From NCBI GenBank assembly GCA_001873065.1, contig MNYM01000010.1, positions 1-64,000 of the forward strand: a stretch of DNA of 64,000 nt, read 5' to 3'. The DNA comes from Flavobacteriaceae bacterium CG2_30_31_66. GTDB taxonomy: Bacteria; Bacteroidota; Bacteroidia; Flavobacteriales; Flavobacteriaceae. A program made the translations under genes and the position numbers. Positions 37,762 through 47,053 of this stretch are shown one piece after another (the first letter of the stretch is position 1; each line of letters starts with the position of its first letter). The notes beneath the pieces are model-generated. The model saw nothing but the letters and a program-made list of their open reading frames with translations, did no database searches and was not told the DNA's origin.

Positions 37762-38720
37762 TATTTTTTAGGTTTATATTTTGAATTGTTGAAGATTATT
37801 GTTTCGTCTAGTTTTAAAAATTCTTGCAAAGATACTTTATTATGTTTCAAATACGATTGCACAATTTTCCATCCTATCCAAACGCCTATCTTTCCTGGTG
37901 ATAAACCGTCTTGTTCTTTATAAAATTTTGAAAAAGGGGCGTTTTCTAAAAATCGTTTGTTAAGATTTGTTTCTGTGCTAAAAAGCAATTGCTCTTCAAT
38001 AAAAAAAGCCCAAATCTGCCCTTCATTTTCCACAGCCCAATCCAACTTTTCTTGAGCATAGCCCATTTTTTCTTTTTCAGAAACAGCAGGCAAATACCAA
38101 TCCAACAAAGCAATTTTCTTACCTTCATGAATCATTTTTCCAATAAAAGTTCGGTTGTTTGAGAGCGGTATTTGTGTGCCACTAATTGCTTCAGCAACAT
38201 CAACAATTAAATGCTCTTTTGTGTTGTTTTCTTTGATATATTTCGGAAAATCATCATAAAATTCGTGATCTTTTCCGAGATAAACATCCAAAGAAATGAA
38301 TAACAAACTATCGGCATAAATCACTTTGCTATCATAATCAATATTAGTTTGAAGTGTTACCACATTGGGTGCTTGAAATGTAGGATTGTAATATTTGATA
38401 TGCTTAAAAAGTGACGTTAATTGGCTTTCAGTTTCAGAAAAATCTTTAAATACTTTTTGGGTTTCAGAAAATAATTTTTGCTCTTGCGCATCCCCTATTT
38501 TTGAAAAAGAAATGCTGTCCGAAAAAGCTTCTGGAAACAAATAAGGATATTTCAACTTCACTTTGGGCAAAGTTTTTTGAGTGGCACTATAAAAATCAAT
38601 TTCAAAACGCATTACTGAAAAGTCAACAATTACTTTTGAAATATCAATACTTGACTGATTTTTATCAGAACAACAAAAAATTAACATTAAAACCAACAAA
38701 ACAACTCCTGCAAATCTCAT
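37761..38720 (-). CDS. gldB: Gliding motility lipoprotein GldB
   Basis: A 319-residue lipoprotein required for gliding in Flavobacterium. The N-terminus MRFAGVVLLVLMLIFCCSDK has the hydrophobic core and lipobox. Conserved stretches include VMRFEIDFY, YADSLLFISLDVYLGKDHEFY and AFFIEEQLLFSTE. A Gly-rich element close to the C-terminus, SPGKIGVWIGW, is also typical. It forms an operon with gldC; nadE is divergent, an arrangement seen in other flavobacteria. Its mechanism is not established. Confidence 0.94.
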   Translation of the reverse strand: MRFAGVVLLVLMLIFCCSDKNQSSIDISKVIVDFSVMRFEIDFYSATQKTLPKVKLKYPYLFPEAFSDSISFSKIGDAQEQKLFSETQKVFKDFSETESQLTSLFKHIKYYNPTFQAPNVVTLQTNIDYDSKVIYADSLLFISLDVYLGKDHEFYDDFPKYIKENNTKEHLIVDVAEAISGTQIPLSNNRTFIGKMIHEGKKIALLDWYLPAVSEKEKMGYAQEKLDWAVENEGQIWAFFIEEQLLFSTETNLNKRFLENAPFSKFYKEQDGLSPGKIGVWIGWKIVQSYLKHNKVSLQEFLKLDETIIFNNSKYKPKK

Positions 38721-38780
38721 ATTCTTTGTATCTTAGTCATTGAAAATTAAAAACGTTAAAAATACTAAAATAGTTTATCA

Positions 38781-39569
38781 ATGAACACAGAAAAAGTAGC
38801 AGATTACATCAAAAATTGGTTGGGAAATTATGCAAAAAATGCGAAAGTAAATGGCTTTGTGATTGGTGTTTCTGGAGGTATTGACTCCGCAGTAACCTCA
38901 ACTTTGTGTGCAAAAACGGGCATGCCATTATTGTGTGTTGAAATGCCTATTCATCAGGCAGAAAATCAGGTAAATAGAGCTCAAAATCATATTGATTGGC
39001 TTCAAAAAAGCCATACAAATGTTTCAAAAGTGGCCGTAAATTTGACACCTGTTTTTGATAGTATGGTTGCGTCATTTCCTAAAGTGGATGATGAAGAAAG
39101 CCGTTTTATGTCATTAGCAAACACAAGAGCGCGTTTGCGGATGACAACATTATATTATTTTGCATCATTGCACGGTTATTTGGTTGCTGGCACAGGAAAT
39201 AAAGTGGAAGATTTCGGGGTTGGATTTTATACAAAATATGGTGATGGAGGTGTTGATTTAAGTCCGATTGCTGATTTGATGAAATCGGAAGTGTATATGA
39301 TTGCGAAACATTATGGTATAAACCAAGATATTATTGAAGCTTCACCAACTGACGGTTTGTGGGGAGATCACAGAACTGATGAGGACCAAATTGGAGCTTC
39401 ATATGACGAGCTAGAATGGGCAATGAACATGCAAGAAAAAGACAAAACAAGTGATGATTTTTCTGGACGAGAGTTAGAAGTTTTTAAGATTTATATAAAA
39501 TTTAATTGTGCAAACAAACATAAAATGTTGCCTATTCCTATATGTGAAATTCCTAAAGATTTAAAGTGA
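38781..39569 (+). CDS. nadE: NAD+ synthetase (ammonia-dependent type)
   Basis: A 262-residue cytosolic enzyme that amidates nicotinic acid adenine dinucleotide to NAD. The PP-loop SGGIDSA is at about 31-37. It also shows NTRARLRMTTLYYFA and GTGNKVEDFGVGFYTKYGDGGVDLSPI, whose core motifs bind NaAD and magnesium. There is no glutaminase domain, so ammonia is the expected nitrogen donor. A strong terminator follows. Divergent from gldB-gldC. Confidence 0.97.
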   Translation: MNTEKVADYIKNWLGNYAKNAKVNGFVIGVSGGIDSAVTSTLCAKTGMPLLCVEMPIHQAENQVNRAQNHIDWLQKSHTNVSKVAVNLTPVFDSMVASFPKVDDEESRFMSLANTRARLRMTTLYYFASLHGYLVAGTGNKVEDFGVGFYTKYGDGGVDLSPIADLMKSEVYMIAKHYGINQDIIEASPTDGLWGDHRTDEDQIGASYDELEWAMNMQEKDKTSDDFSGRELEVFKIYIKFNCANKHKMLPIPICEIPKDLK

Positions 39570-39576
39570 TTTGATT

Positions 39577-39615
39577 AAAAAAATCCCTTCATTTTATCAA
39601 TGAAGGGATTTTTTT
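39577..39615. terminator. Bidirectional terminator of nadE and the 43-codon ORF
   Basis: A 17-bp perfect stem, with ATCCCTTCATT and its complement, and a 5-nt loop. T runs lie on both strands. It starts 8 bp after nadE, and its other edge touches the stop codon of the small minus-strand ORF. Confidence 0.9.
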
Positions 39616-39746
39616 TATAGGAGGTTTGCTGCAATCATCAATCTTTTTATTTTCAAATAAGTACGTCTTTTAGAGCCGTTAGTAATTTCAAAAGGTAAAA
39701 AAATAAACAATTGAGCGATTTTTAAGATTTGGAATACTTTTTTCAT
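39615..39746 (-). CDS. Possible 43-residue basic hydrophobic miniprotein
   Basis: ATG at 39746 opens a 43-codon frame ending in TAA at 39615-39617. The product starts MKKVFQILKIAQLFIFLPFE and ends KIKRLMIAANLL, with a short hydrophobic segment and nine Lys/Arg. What supports a real transcript is the setting: a TTG-N19-TACATTTG promoter (39776-39805) 30 bp upstream and a strong terminator right at the stop codon. It could code for a small membrane peptide (type I toxin-like or regulatory), or the unit may be a small RNA of about 190 nt with an accidental ORF. No homologue is recognised. Confidence 0.5.
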   Translation of the reverse strand: MKKVFQILKIAQLFIFLPFEITNGSKRRTYLKIKRLMIAANLL

Positions 39747-39775
39747 AATTAACAATTTAAGTTCTTTTTCGAGTC

Positions 39776-39805
39776 CAAATGTATTAAAAAAATTAGACCA
39801 AACAA
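39776..39805 (-). promoter_or_regulatory. Promoter of the small unit: TTG-N19-TACATTTG
   Basis: On the minus strand, TTG (39803-39805) is separated by exactly 19 bp from TACATTTG (39776-39783). This is the best fit to the Bacteroidota housekeeping consensus that I saw in the window. It points at the 43-codon ORF. Confidence 0.6.
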
Positions 39806-39945
39806 CAGGAAAAACACCCTTTTTACGTTTTTATAATATTCCTAGGAGATGATTTTTTAGGAAATTTTTTCGGTTTTTTTAGTAAAATAAGGGTTTTACG
39901 AGCGTCCTAAACCTTTTTTTTGTAAGTAATATTTTGAAAAAAAAT

Positions 39946-41895
39946 CTAAACTACCCTATTTAATTTTTCAGAAAGCCGAATTCTTAATGAATTGTAGTTC
40001 ATTATTTCCTCGATTTCGTCATTTGAATATTCTTTTTCTTTGATTGATTTTTCTTTAAGAAGTTTGTCAATCAATATTCTTCTAATGTTGTAAATAGCAT
40101 CTGTAACTGCTTTCATCAACACTTCTTTAGTTTCTGTTACAAAAATATTTTTTCGTTCCCATTGACTAAGTTGGTATTTTTCTTCATCCATCAAAATAGA
40201 AGTCACTGTTGATGAAATAGTAGGATTAATGTGATTGATTAATTGGTCGAGTTCTAATTTTTGGAAATTGTTCAGCTGAAAGATAATTTCGTTGTAAATT
40301 TCTTGAAAAACCGAATTTGTAAAATGAATTTCGTCATCATGCAATTGCAGATAGATTTCCGTTGAAACCGAATTTTTATATTTCTTGGGCGTTTTTATTT
40401 CTTTGCCATTTTCATCAATATGAATAATTTCGTCCATGAAATCAACTTCTTCATTGCCATAAAGCAGCAAGAGTTTGATGATTTCACGCTCTAAAATTTC
40501 GAGTTGGTCAATTTCTTTTAACTGAATGTCTTGTCTTTTTACAACCTCGAAAGTTTTTTTCTCAGCTTGGTACTTTTTAGATTCTTCTGTATTGTTTTTG
40601 GACAGTAATTGCGCCAATTCGCTAAACAAAATACGTTCAGAAATTTCCATAATTCTGGCACATTCCTGCACGTAAACTTCGCGCTGAATCGCATCAGGAA
40701 TTTTAGAAATACTCGCGACAATATCACGAATCAAGCCTGCTTTTTTTACAGGATCATTCTGAGTATCTTCCAATAAAAGTGACACCTTGAAATTGATAAA
40801 ATCTTGAGCTGCAGTTTCCAAAAAGGCTTGTAACTCGCTATCAGAATGCGATTTTGCAAAACTATCAGGATCTTCGCCATTAGGGAATTGCACCACTTTC
40901 ACGTTCATTCCTTGCTCTAAAATCAAATCAATTCCACGAATAGAAGCCCTGATTCCTGCTGCATCCCCATCAAAAAGAACGGTAATATTTTTGGTTAATC
41001 TGCTAATCAACCGTATTTGATCGGGCGTTAACGCAGTCCCTGAAGAAGCCACCACATTTTCAATGCCTGATTGATGAAACGAAATCACATCTGTATATCC
41101 TTCTACCAAAAAACAATTGTCTTGCTTGGCAATTTCTTTCTTAGCTTGAAAAATTCCGTACAACACTTTTCCTTTGTGATAGATATCACTCTCTGGAGAA
41201 TTCAGGTATTTTGCTGCTTTTTTATCATTGGTCAAAATTCTGCCACCAAAACCCAATGTTCTTCCAGACATGGAATGGATTGGAAATATGACACGACCTT
41301 TAAAACGGTCAAATTGTTTGTTATCTTTAACAATAGTAAGTCCTGTAGATTCTAAATATTTTAGTTGATAACCTTTGGCAATGGCTGCATTTGTGAAATG
41401 GTCCCATTCATCAAGGCAATATCCTAAATCGAATTTTTCAATGGTTTCGTCACGAAAACCACGCTCTTTAAAATAACTGAGTCCGATTGCTTTTCCTTGG
41501 TTGGTTTTGAGCATGGTGTTGTGAAAAAAATCTTTCGCAAAATCCGAAACCACAAACATGCTTTCACGTTCGTTGACAAGTTCTTTTTCTTGATTGGTTT
41601 GCTCTGTTTCCTCAATCTCAATATTATATTTATTTGCCAACCATTTGATGGCTTCAGGATACGTATAATGCTCATGTTCCATTAAAAATGAAATGGCATT
41701 GCCTCCTTTTCCCGTTGAGAAATCTTTCCAAATTTGTTTTACTGGAGAGACCATAAACGAAGGTGATTTTTCGTCGGTAAATGGGCTTAATCCTTTGAAA
41801 TTGCTTCCTGCTTTTTTGAGTTGCACGAATTCGCCAACAACTTCTTCTACTCTTGCAGCTTCAAAAACGCGATCTATGGTACTTCTGGAAATCAT
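39946..41895 (-). CDS. dnaG: DNA primase, zinc ligands replaced
   Basis: A 649-residue primase that makes RNA primers at the fork with DnaB helicase. The N-terminal zinc-ribbon domain is recognisable (FKGLSPFTDEKSPSFMVSP), but the four expected Cys/His ligands read Ser37, Thr40, Asp58 and Thr61, so it cannot bind zinc in the usual way. The RNA polymerase core is normal: EGYTDVISFHQSG, SSGTALT, and the Toprim DGDAAG. The C-terminal helicase-interaction region follows after about residue 430. It lies downstream of clpX beyond a terminator and probably has its own promoter. Confidence 0.96.
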   Translation of the reverse strand: MISRSTIDRVFEAARVEEVVGEFVQLKKAGSNFKGLSPFTDEKSPSFMVSPVKQIWKDFSTGKGGNAISFLMEHEHYTYPEAIKWLANKYNIEIEETEQTNQEKELVNERESMFVVSDFAKDFFHNTMLKTNQGKAIGLSYFKERGFRDETIEKFDLGYCLDEWDHFTNAAIAKGYQLKYLESTGLTIVKDNKQFDRFKGRVIFPIHSMSGRTLGFGGRILTNDKKAAKYLNSPESDIYHKGKVLYGIFQAKKEIAKQDNCFLVEGYTDVISFHQSGIENVVASSGTALTPDQIRLISRLTKNITVLFDGDAAGIRASIRGIDLILEQGMNVKVVQFPNGEDPDSFAKSHSDSELQAFLETAAQDFINFKVSLLLEDTQNDPVKKAGLIRDIVASISKIPDAIQREVYVQECARIMEISERILFSELAQLLSKNNTEESKKYQAEKKTFEVVKRQDIQLKEIDQLEILEREIIKLLLLYGNEEVDFMDEIIHIDENGKEIKTPKKYKNSVSTEIYLQLHDDEIHFTNSVFQEIYNEIIFQLNNFQKLELDQLINHINPTISSTVTSILMDEEKYQLSQWERKNIFVTETKEVLMKAVTDAIYNIRRILIDKLLKEKSIKEKEYSNDEIEEIMNYNSLRIRLSEKLNRVV

Positions 41896-41950
41896 GAATT
41901 GGGTTTACTAAAAAAAGAAAAACAAATATAAGGATTGGATATGCAAATAA

Positions 41951-41983
41951 AAAACCTCATTAAATCTATTTTAATGAGGTTTT
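41951..41983 (-). terminator. Terminator downstream of clpX
   Basis: A 14-bp stem, AAAACCTCATTAAA with its complement, a 5-nt loop, and T on the minus-strand 3' side. It separates clpX from dnaG. Confidence 0.85.
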
Positions 41984-42007
41984 GAATAATTATTTTTTTT
42001 AATGAAT

Positions 42008-43246
42008 TTAAGAAGCTTCTTTTAACTTTTTTAATTTGGTATTTGACAGTTTAAATTCGCAATATTCTTTGGTAACATTTAATACTTTTTCGTTAGAACT
42101 TGGCAAATCGAACATGGCATCTGTAAAAATGGCTTCACACAAAGAACGCAAACCTCTTGCTCCAAGTTTGTAAGTAATAGCTTTGTCAACAATAAAATCT
42201 AAAGCGTCATCAGAAATTGTAAAATCGACATCATCCATCAAAAATAGTTTTGCATATTGTTTGATAATCGAGTTTTTAGGTTCTGTCAAAATAGCACGTA
42301 AAGCTATTGAATCTAGTGGATTCATATAAGTTAATACTGGCAAACGACCAATAATTTCTGGAATTAATCCAAAAGATTTTAAATCAGAAGGTGTGATGTA
42401 TTGTAATAAGTTTTCTTTATCATGAGACTCACCATCCATAGAGGCCCCAAAACCAACCGCTTGCATATTCAATCTTTTGCTTATGTTTCTTTCAATTCCT
42501 GAAAAAGCGCCACCTGCAATAAATAGAATATCTTTGGTATTGACTTCCACAAATTTTTGCTCAGGATGTTTTCTTCCTCCTTGTGGAGCAACATTTACAA
42601 CAGTTCCTTCTAATAACTTTAATAAAGCTTGCTGAACACCTTCTCCAGAAACATCTCTAGTAATAGAAGGATTGTCTCCTTTTCGAGCGATTTTATCAAT
42701 TTCATCAATAAAAACAATGCCTTTTTCGGCTTTTTCTACATTATAATCAGCAGCTTGCAACAATCTTGAGAGAATACTTTCCACATCTTCACCCACATAA
42801 CCTGCTTGGGTTAAGACAGTTGCATCAACAATTGAAAAAGGAACGTTCAACATTCTTGCAATGGTTTTGGCAATTAATGTTTTTCCTGTTCCTGTTTCAC
42901 CTACTAAAATGATGTTACTTTTTTCGATTTCGACATCATCATTTTTGTCTTTTGCTTGTAACAATCGTTTGTAATGATTGTACACAGCCACAGACATGGC
43001 GCGTTTTGTTTCGTCTTGACCAATAATGTATTGATCTAAAAAAGCCTTAATTTCTTGAGGTTTTTTTATGGTAAGTTCTTTCGTTAAGGTACTTTTTGAT
43101 GATTGAAGAATTTCTTCTTTTACAATACCATAAGCTTGTTCAATACAATGATCGCAAATGTGTGCATCCATCCCGGCAATTAAGAGATTGGTTTCAGCTT
43201 TTTTACGTCCACAAAACGAACATTCTAAATTTTTTTCTTTTGCCAT
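42008..43246 (-). CDS. clpX: ATP-dependent Clp protease ATP-binding subunit ClpX
   Basis: A 412-residue hexameric AAA+ unfoldase that feeds substrates to ClpP. The N-terminal zinc-binding domain has Cys9, Cys12, Cys31 and Cys34. Walker A GETGTGKT, Walker B GIVFIDEIDKIA, the pore loop GYVGED and the sensor-2 LGARGLRS are present. The IGF-type ClpP-docking loop is not the usual IGF. It lies about 77 bp downstream of clpP on the same strand. Confidence 0.98.
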   Translation of the reverse strand: MAKEKNLECSFCGRKKAETNLLIAGMDAHICDHCIEQAYGIVKEEILQSSKSTLTKELTIKKPQEIKAFLDQYIIGQDETKRAMSVAVYNHYKRLLQAKDKNDDVEIEKSNIILVGETGTGKTLIAKTIARMLNVPFSIVDATVLTQAGYVGEDVESILSRLLQAADYNVEKAEKGIVFIDEIDKIARKGDNPSITRDVSGEGVQQALLKLLEGTVVNVAPQGGRKHPEQKFVEVNTKDILFIAGGAFSGIERNISKRLNMQAVGFGASMDGESHDKENLLQYITPSDLKSFGLIPEIIGRLPVLTYMNPLDSIALRAILTEPKNSIIKQYAKLFLMDDVDFTISDDALDFIVDKAITYKLGARGLRSLCEAIFTDAMFDLPSSNEKVLNVTKEYCEFKLSNTKLKKLKEAS

Positions 43247-43323
43247 TTTATTCAGCTTTAGGATTTAGGCATTAGGCTTTAAGCAATGTTATGAAGCATT
43301 CTGCATAGCGCTTATTACCATTC

Positions 43324-43983
43324 TTATTTTCTTTGTAAAATTTCATCAATCATACCATATTCTTTGGCTTCGTATGATTTCATCCAATAATCTCTGTCAG
43401 AATCTTTTTGGATTTTATCCACAGATTGTCCTGAATGAAATGCGATGATAGCATACAATTCATCTCTTAATTTGATGGTTTCTTTGATGGTGATTTCCAT
43501 GTCAGAAACTTGACCTTGAGTGCCACTCATTGGTTGATGAATCATGACTCTTGAATGTGGCAAAGCAGAACGTTTTCCTTTAGCACCCGCACACATTAAA
43601 ACCGCGCCCATCGAAGCTGCCATTCCTGTACAAATTGTTGCTACATCTGGTTTTACAAATTGCATAGTGTCATAAATCCCCAAACCTGCATAGACACCAC
43701 CTCCAGGAGAATTAATGTAAATAGAAATATCTTTACTGGCATCTACACTTTCTAAAAACAACAATTGCGCTTGCACTACATTCGCAATTTGATCATTGAT
43801 TCCAGTACCTAAAAAGATAATTCTATCCATCATTAAACGTGAAAAAACATCCATTTGAGTGATGTTCATTTGACGTTCTTCCATGATATAGGGCGTTAAA
43901 CTACTCGTAATTTGGGTATAATAAGTGCTACTAACTCCATGTTCTTTTGTAGCGTATTTTTCAAATTCTTTTCCGAAATCCAT
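43324..43983 (-). CDS. clpP: ATP-dependent Clp protease proteolytic subunit ClpP
   Basis: A 219-residue serine protease that forms the tetradecameric degradation chamber. The nucleophile is in GMAASMGAVLM (Ser), the His in SRVMIHQPMSG, and the Asp in the DRDYWM region. It is one of the tig-clpP-clpX series, which is widely conserved. The N-terminal 25 residues are a short propeptide-like extension. A terminator at 44061 separates it from tig. Confidence 0.98.
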   Translation of the reverse strand: MDFGKEFEKYATKEHGVSSTYYTQITSSLTPYIMEERQMNITQMDVFSRLMMDRIIFLGTGINDQIANVVQAQLLFLESVDASKDISIYINSPGGGVYAGLGIYDTMQFVKPDVATICTGMAASMGAVLMCAGAKGKRSALPHSRVMIHQPMSGTQGQVSDMEITIKETIKLRDELYAIIAFHSGQSVDKIQKDSDRDYWMKSYEAKEYGMIDEILQRK

Positions 43984-44060
43984 TGTTGTAAAATATTATT
44001 AATTAATTTGTAAAGATACAAACTATTCTTTTTATGTACTATTTTGAAATTAAATAATAA

Positions 44061-44090
44061 AAAAACCTGAATGGGAGGATTCAGGTTTTT
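44061..44090 (-). terminator. Terminator downstream of tig
   Basis: AAAAACCTGAAT pairs with ATTCAGGTTTTT around a 6-nt loop. It lies 36 bp after the tig stop on the minus strand. Confidence 0.85.
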
Positions 44091-44125
44091 AACTTTTAAT
44101 TTGTAAAAAATATTTTCATGAAATC

Positions 44126-45442
44126 TTAATGATACATTTTTTCAATAAATTCTTCATACGTAATATCTTTCGTTTCAAAATTTACAGTTTCTTTATAAAA
44201 TTTCAATATTTTTTGACTTAACAATTGCGATTGTAATTTTTGAGCTTCTTCTTGGTTTTGCAAAATTCTACCAGCAATGTCTTCTAACTCTTTTTCTTCT
44301 GGATGTAGGTTTCCAAATTGAGCCATTTGAGAGCGAATAAAACCTTTTGCATAGTCAACCAATTCTTTATAATCAATAGTAATATTGTGATCTCTTTGGA
44401 TTTTTCCTTCCATTAATTGGTAACGCAATCCTTTTTCAGATTTGTTGTATTCTGCAATTGCTTCTTCTTGAGTCAATGGTTTTTCGCCAGCAGTTTGCAA
44501 CCATTTTTGTAAAAAAGTAGCAGGCAAATCAAACTGAGTATGGTTGATTAAATATTCAATCACATCATTCAAAAACTGTTGGTCAGCTTGTTGTTCAAAT
44601 TGCTTTTCAGCATCTTCCTTAATTTTCTCTCTTAATTCAGTGGCCGTTGTTACGCTATTGTCAGGAAATAACTTATCAAACAAGTCTTGGTCTAAATCAG
44701 CCAATTCAGTTTTGGTTATATCTTCAATAGTAGCGTCAACAGTGATGTCTAAACCATGAACAATGTCATGAGAAACGCCTAAAAGATGTTGCAATCTGTG
44801 GTCATCTTCAAACATTCCTTTGGTTTCCAATGCAACAACATCCCCTACTTTTGCGCCAATCAAAACGTTTTTATTGTTTTTTAGCTCATTGATTCTGAAC
44901 GTCGATTTTTTATTGATTTCCATTTCTTCATTTACGAAAGTAACTGTCACATTTGCTTGCTCAGTAACTTCATCTATCGAACTCATTTTACCATAACGCG
45001 CTTGGATATTTTGAACTTCTTCATCAATCAAAGATTCTGTTGCTGAAATTTTATACAACTGAACGCTATTTTTAGTTGATAAATCGATATCAAATTGTGG
45101 TGCCAAACCCAACTCAAATTCAAATGAAAAAGAAGGTGCATCCCAATTAAAATCCTCTTTGATTCTTGGCAATGGATTTCCTAAAATATCCAATTTTTCA
45201 TCCACAATATATTTTCCTAAGGCACTTTGAAGCATTTTATTTACTTCATCAATCAAGACGGATTTTCCATATTGTTTTTTGATCATTCCCATTGGCACTT
45301 GGCCTTTTCTAAATCCTGGGATGTTTGCTTTTTTGCGATAATCAAGTAACAATTTGTCAACTTTTTCTTTATAATCTGCTTCAACAAACTCCACTTTTAT
45401 AACTGCGTTTAAAGCGTCTAAGTTCTCTTTTGTAATATTCAT
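44126..45442 (-). CDS. tig: Trigger factor (ribosome-associated chaperone)
   Basis: A 438-residue chaperone that binds near the ribosome exit tunnel. The N-terminal ribosome-binding domain has the signature GFRKGQVPMGMIKKQYG, which contacts protein L23. The central prolyl-isomerase-like part is diverged: it lacks most of the FKBP core residues, as in other Bacteroidota. The C-terminal arms are helical. It starts the tig, clpP, clpX series on the minus strand and is divergent from pyrH. Confidence 0.95.
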   Translation of the reverse strand: MNITKENLDALNAVIKVEFVEADYKEKVDKLLLDYRKKANIPGFRKGQVPMGMIKKQYGKSVLIDEVNKMLQSALGKYIVDEKLDILGNPLPRIKEDFNWDAPSFSFEFELGLAPQFDIDLSTKNSVQLYKISATESLIDEEVQNIQARYGKMSSIDEVTEQANVTVTFVNEEMEINKKSTFRINELKNNKNVLIGAKVGDVVALETKGMFEDDHRLQHLLGVSHDIVHGLDITVDATIEDITKTELADLDQDLFDKLFPDNSVTTATELREKIKEDAEKQFEQQADQQFLNDVIEYLINHTQFDLPATFLQKWLQTAGEKPLTQEEAIAEYNKSEKGLRYQLMEGKIQRDHNITIDYKELVDYAKGFIRSQMAQFGNLHPEEKELEDIAGRILQNQEEAQKLQSQLLSQKILKFYKETVNFETKDITYEEFIEKMYH

Positions 45443-45605
45443 GGTGCTATTTCTCTAGTTCTTAAAAAATCGAGTGCAAAAATAATCATTTTTATTTGAT
45501 GCTACAAAGGTTTAAATGAGGCTATTTCAGTTGCAAAGGTTTTAGAATTTCTGATAAAAAATCTGGTAAAACTATTTCATCTTTTTTTATTGTATAAAAA
45601 AACGT

Positions 45606-45613
45606 TAATTTTG
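45606..45613 (+). promoter_or_regulatory. -7 box TAATTTTG upstream of pyrH
   Basis: Fits TAnnTTTG, 51 bp before the chosen pyrH ATG. This also argues against the longer frame that opens at 45590, since that start would lie upstream of the transcription start. Confidence 0.55.
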
Positions 45614-45664
45614 CGAAAAATTTTTTCCTTTAAAAAAGAAGGATTAATTAACAGCCAACTAAAC

Positions 45665-46372
45665 ATGCACTACAAAAGAATCCTTTTAAAATTAAGTGGA
45701 GAAGCCTTGATGGGCGATCGAAATTATGGTATTGACCCAAAACGTCTTTCAGAATACGCAAAAGAAATCAAACAAGTTGTAGATCAAGGCATTGAAGTTG
45801 CCATTGTGATTGGAGGAGGAAATATTTTTAGAGGCGTTGCTGGCGCAAGTAATGGTATGGATCGTGTGCAAGGAGATCACATGGGCATGTTGGCAACTTG
45901 CATTAATGGTTTGGCATTGCAAAGTGCTTTAGAAGCTGAAAATGTGTATACAAGATTGCAAACTGCACTCGAAATTAAAGAAGTTGCAGAACCTTATATC
46001 CGAAGAAAAGCAATTAGACATTTAGAAAAAGGTCGTGTGGTTATTTTTGGAGCAGGAACAGGAAATCCTTATTTCACAACAGATACAGCTGCAGTTTTGA
46101 GAGCCATTGAAATTGATGCTGATGCTATTTTGAAAGGAACAAGAGTGGATGGTGTGTATGATGCAGATCCTGAAAAGTTCAAAAATGCGATTAAATTTGA
46201 AAATATCACCTTTAAAGACGTTATTGAAAAAGGATTGAAAGTGATGGACATGACTGCTTTTACATTGAGTGAAGAAAACAAATTGCCTATTATTATTTTT
46301 GACATGAACAAAACAGGAAATTTAATGAAACTGGTTTCTGGCGAAAAAGTTGGAACATTGATCAATATTTAA
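45665..46372 (+). CDS. pyrH: Uridylate kinase (UMP kinase)
   Basis: A 235-residue hexameric enzyme that phosphorylates UMP to UDP. ATG at 45665 gives [17 protein letters not shown], the family's N-terminus. The glycine loop [10 protein letters not shown], the UMP-binding [15 protein letters not shown] and the C-terminal GTLI are visible. It is followed 22 bp later by frr, a pair conserved in most bacteria. Confidence 0.98.
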   Translation: MHYKRILLKLSGEALMGDRNYGIDPKRLSEYAKEIKQVVDQGIEVAIVIGGGNIFRGVAGASNGMDRVQGDHMGMLATCINGLALQSALEAENVYTRLQTALEIKEVAEPYIRRKAIRHLEKGRVVIFGAGTGNPYFTTDTAAVLRAIEIDADAILKGTRVDGVYDADPEKFKNAIKFENITFKDVIEKGLKVMDMTAFTLSEENKLPIIIFDMNKTGNLMKLVSGEKVGTLINI

Positions 46373-46394
46373 AAAAATCTTTAATTTAAAAAAG

Positions 46395-46949
46395 ATGAAC
46401 GACGAAGTAGATTTTATTTTAGACACCGCAAAAGAAGCCATGGACAATGCCATTGCACATCTTGAAAAAGAATTTCGTTCTATCAGAGCTGGAAAAGCAA
46501 CTCCTGCCATGTTAGGTACCGTTTTGGTGAATTATTACGGTTCACAAACGCCTTTATCGCAAGTTGCCAATGTGAGCACTGCTGACCCAAGAACGCTCAC
46601 AATTCAGCCTTGGGAGAAAAAAATGTTGCAAGAAATTGAAAAAGCCATTCAGTTGGCTAATCTTGGTTTTAATCCTATGAATAATGGCGATATTATCATG
46701 ATTAACGTACCTCCCTTAACAGAAGAACGAAGAAAAGACTTGGCAAAACAATCAAAAGCAGAGGCTGAATTTGCCAAAGTTGGTATCAGAAATGCTAGAA
46801 AAGATGCCAATAATGACATCAAAAAATTGGAAATTTCTGAGGATTTAAAGAAGATTGTTGAAGACGATGTTCAAAAATTGACAGATACTTTTGTAAAAAA
46901 AATAGACGAAATTTTGGTCGTGAAAGAAAAAGAAATCATGACTGTTTAA
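46395..46949 (+). CDS. frr: Ribosome recycling factor
   Basis: A 184-residue tRNA-shaped factor that with EF-G splits the post-termination ribosome. It shows LEKEFRSIRAGKATPAMLG, then TIQPWEKKML and IMINVPPLTEERRKDL, with the long three-helix bundle at both ends. Second gene of pyrH-frr, ending at the hairpin at 46976. Confidence 0.98.
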   Translation: MNDEVDFILDTAKEAMDNAIAHLEKEFRSIRAGKATPAMLGTVLVNYYGSQTPLSQVANVSTADPRTLTIQPWEKKMLQEIEKAIQLANLGFNPMNNGDIIMINVPPLTEERRKDLAKQSKAEAEFAKVGIRNARKDANNDIKKLEISEDLKKIVEDDVQKLTDTFVKKIDEILVVKEKEIMTV

Positions 46950-46975
46950 CTTTATTGATTTAATAACCTAATATC

Positions 46976-47004
46976 AAAAGAGTGTTTTTTTAACACTCTT
47001 TTTT
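46976..47004 (+). terminator. Terminator of pyrH-frr
   Basis: AAAAGAGTGTT pairs with AACACTCTTTT around a T-rich 5-nt loop and continues into T. It lies 27 bp after the frr stop. Confidence 0.85.
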
Positions 47005-47029
47005 GTTTTATATCGGTCTCAGTATTAAT

Positions 47030-47037
47030 TACCTTTG
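47030..47037 (+). promoter_or_regulatory. -7 box TACCTTTG upstream of the RND/MMPL gene
   Basis: Fits TAnnTTTG and lies 16 bp before the ATG at 47054, giving a very short leader. It follows directly after the frr terminator. Confidence 0.5.
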
Positions 47038-47053
47038 CACAAATTTTTTTTGA

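Noticed and set aside
45590..45664. Longer N-terminus for PyrH
   Set aside because: It begins upstream of the -7 box at 45606, and the added residues do not fit the family.
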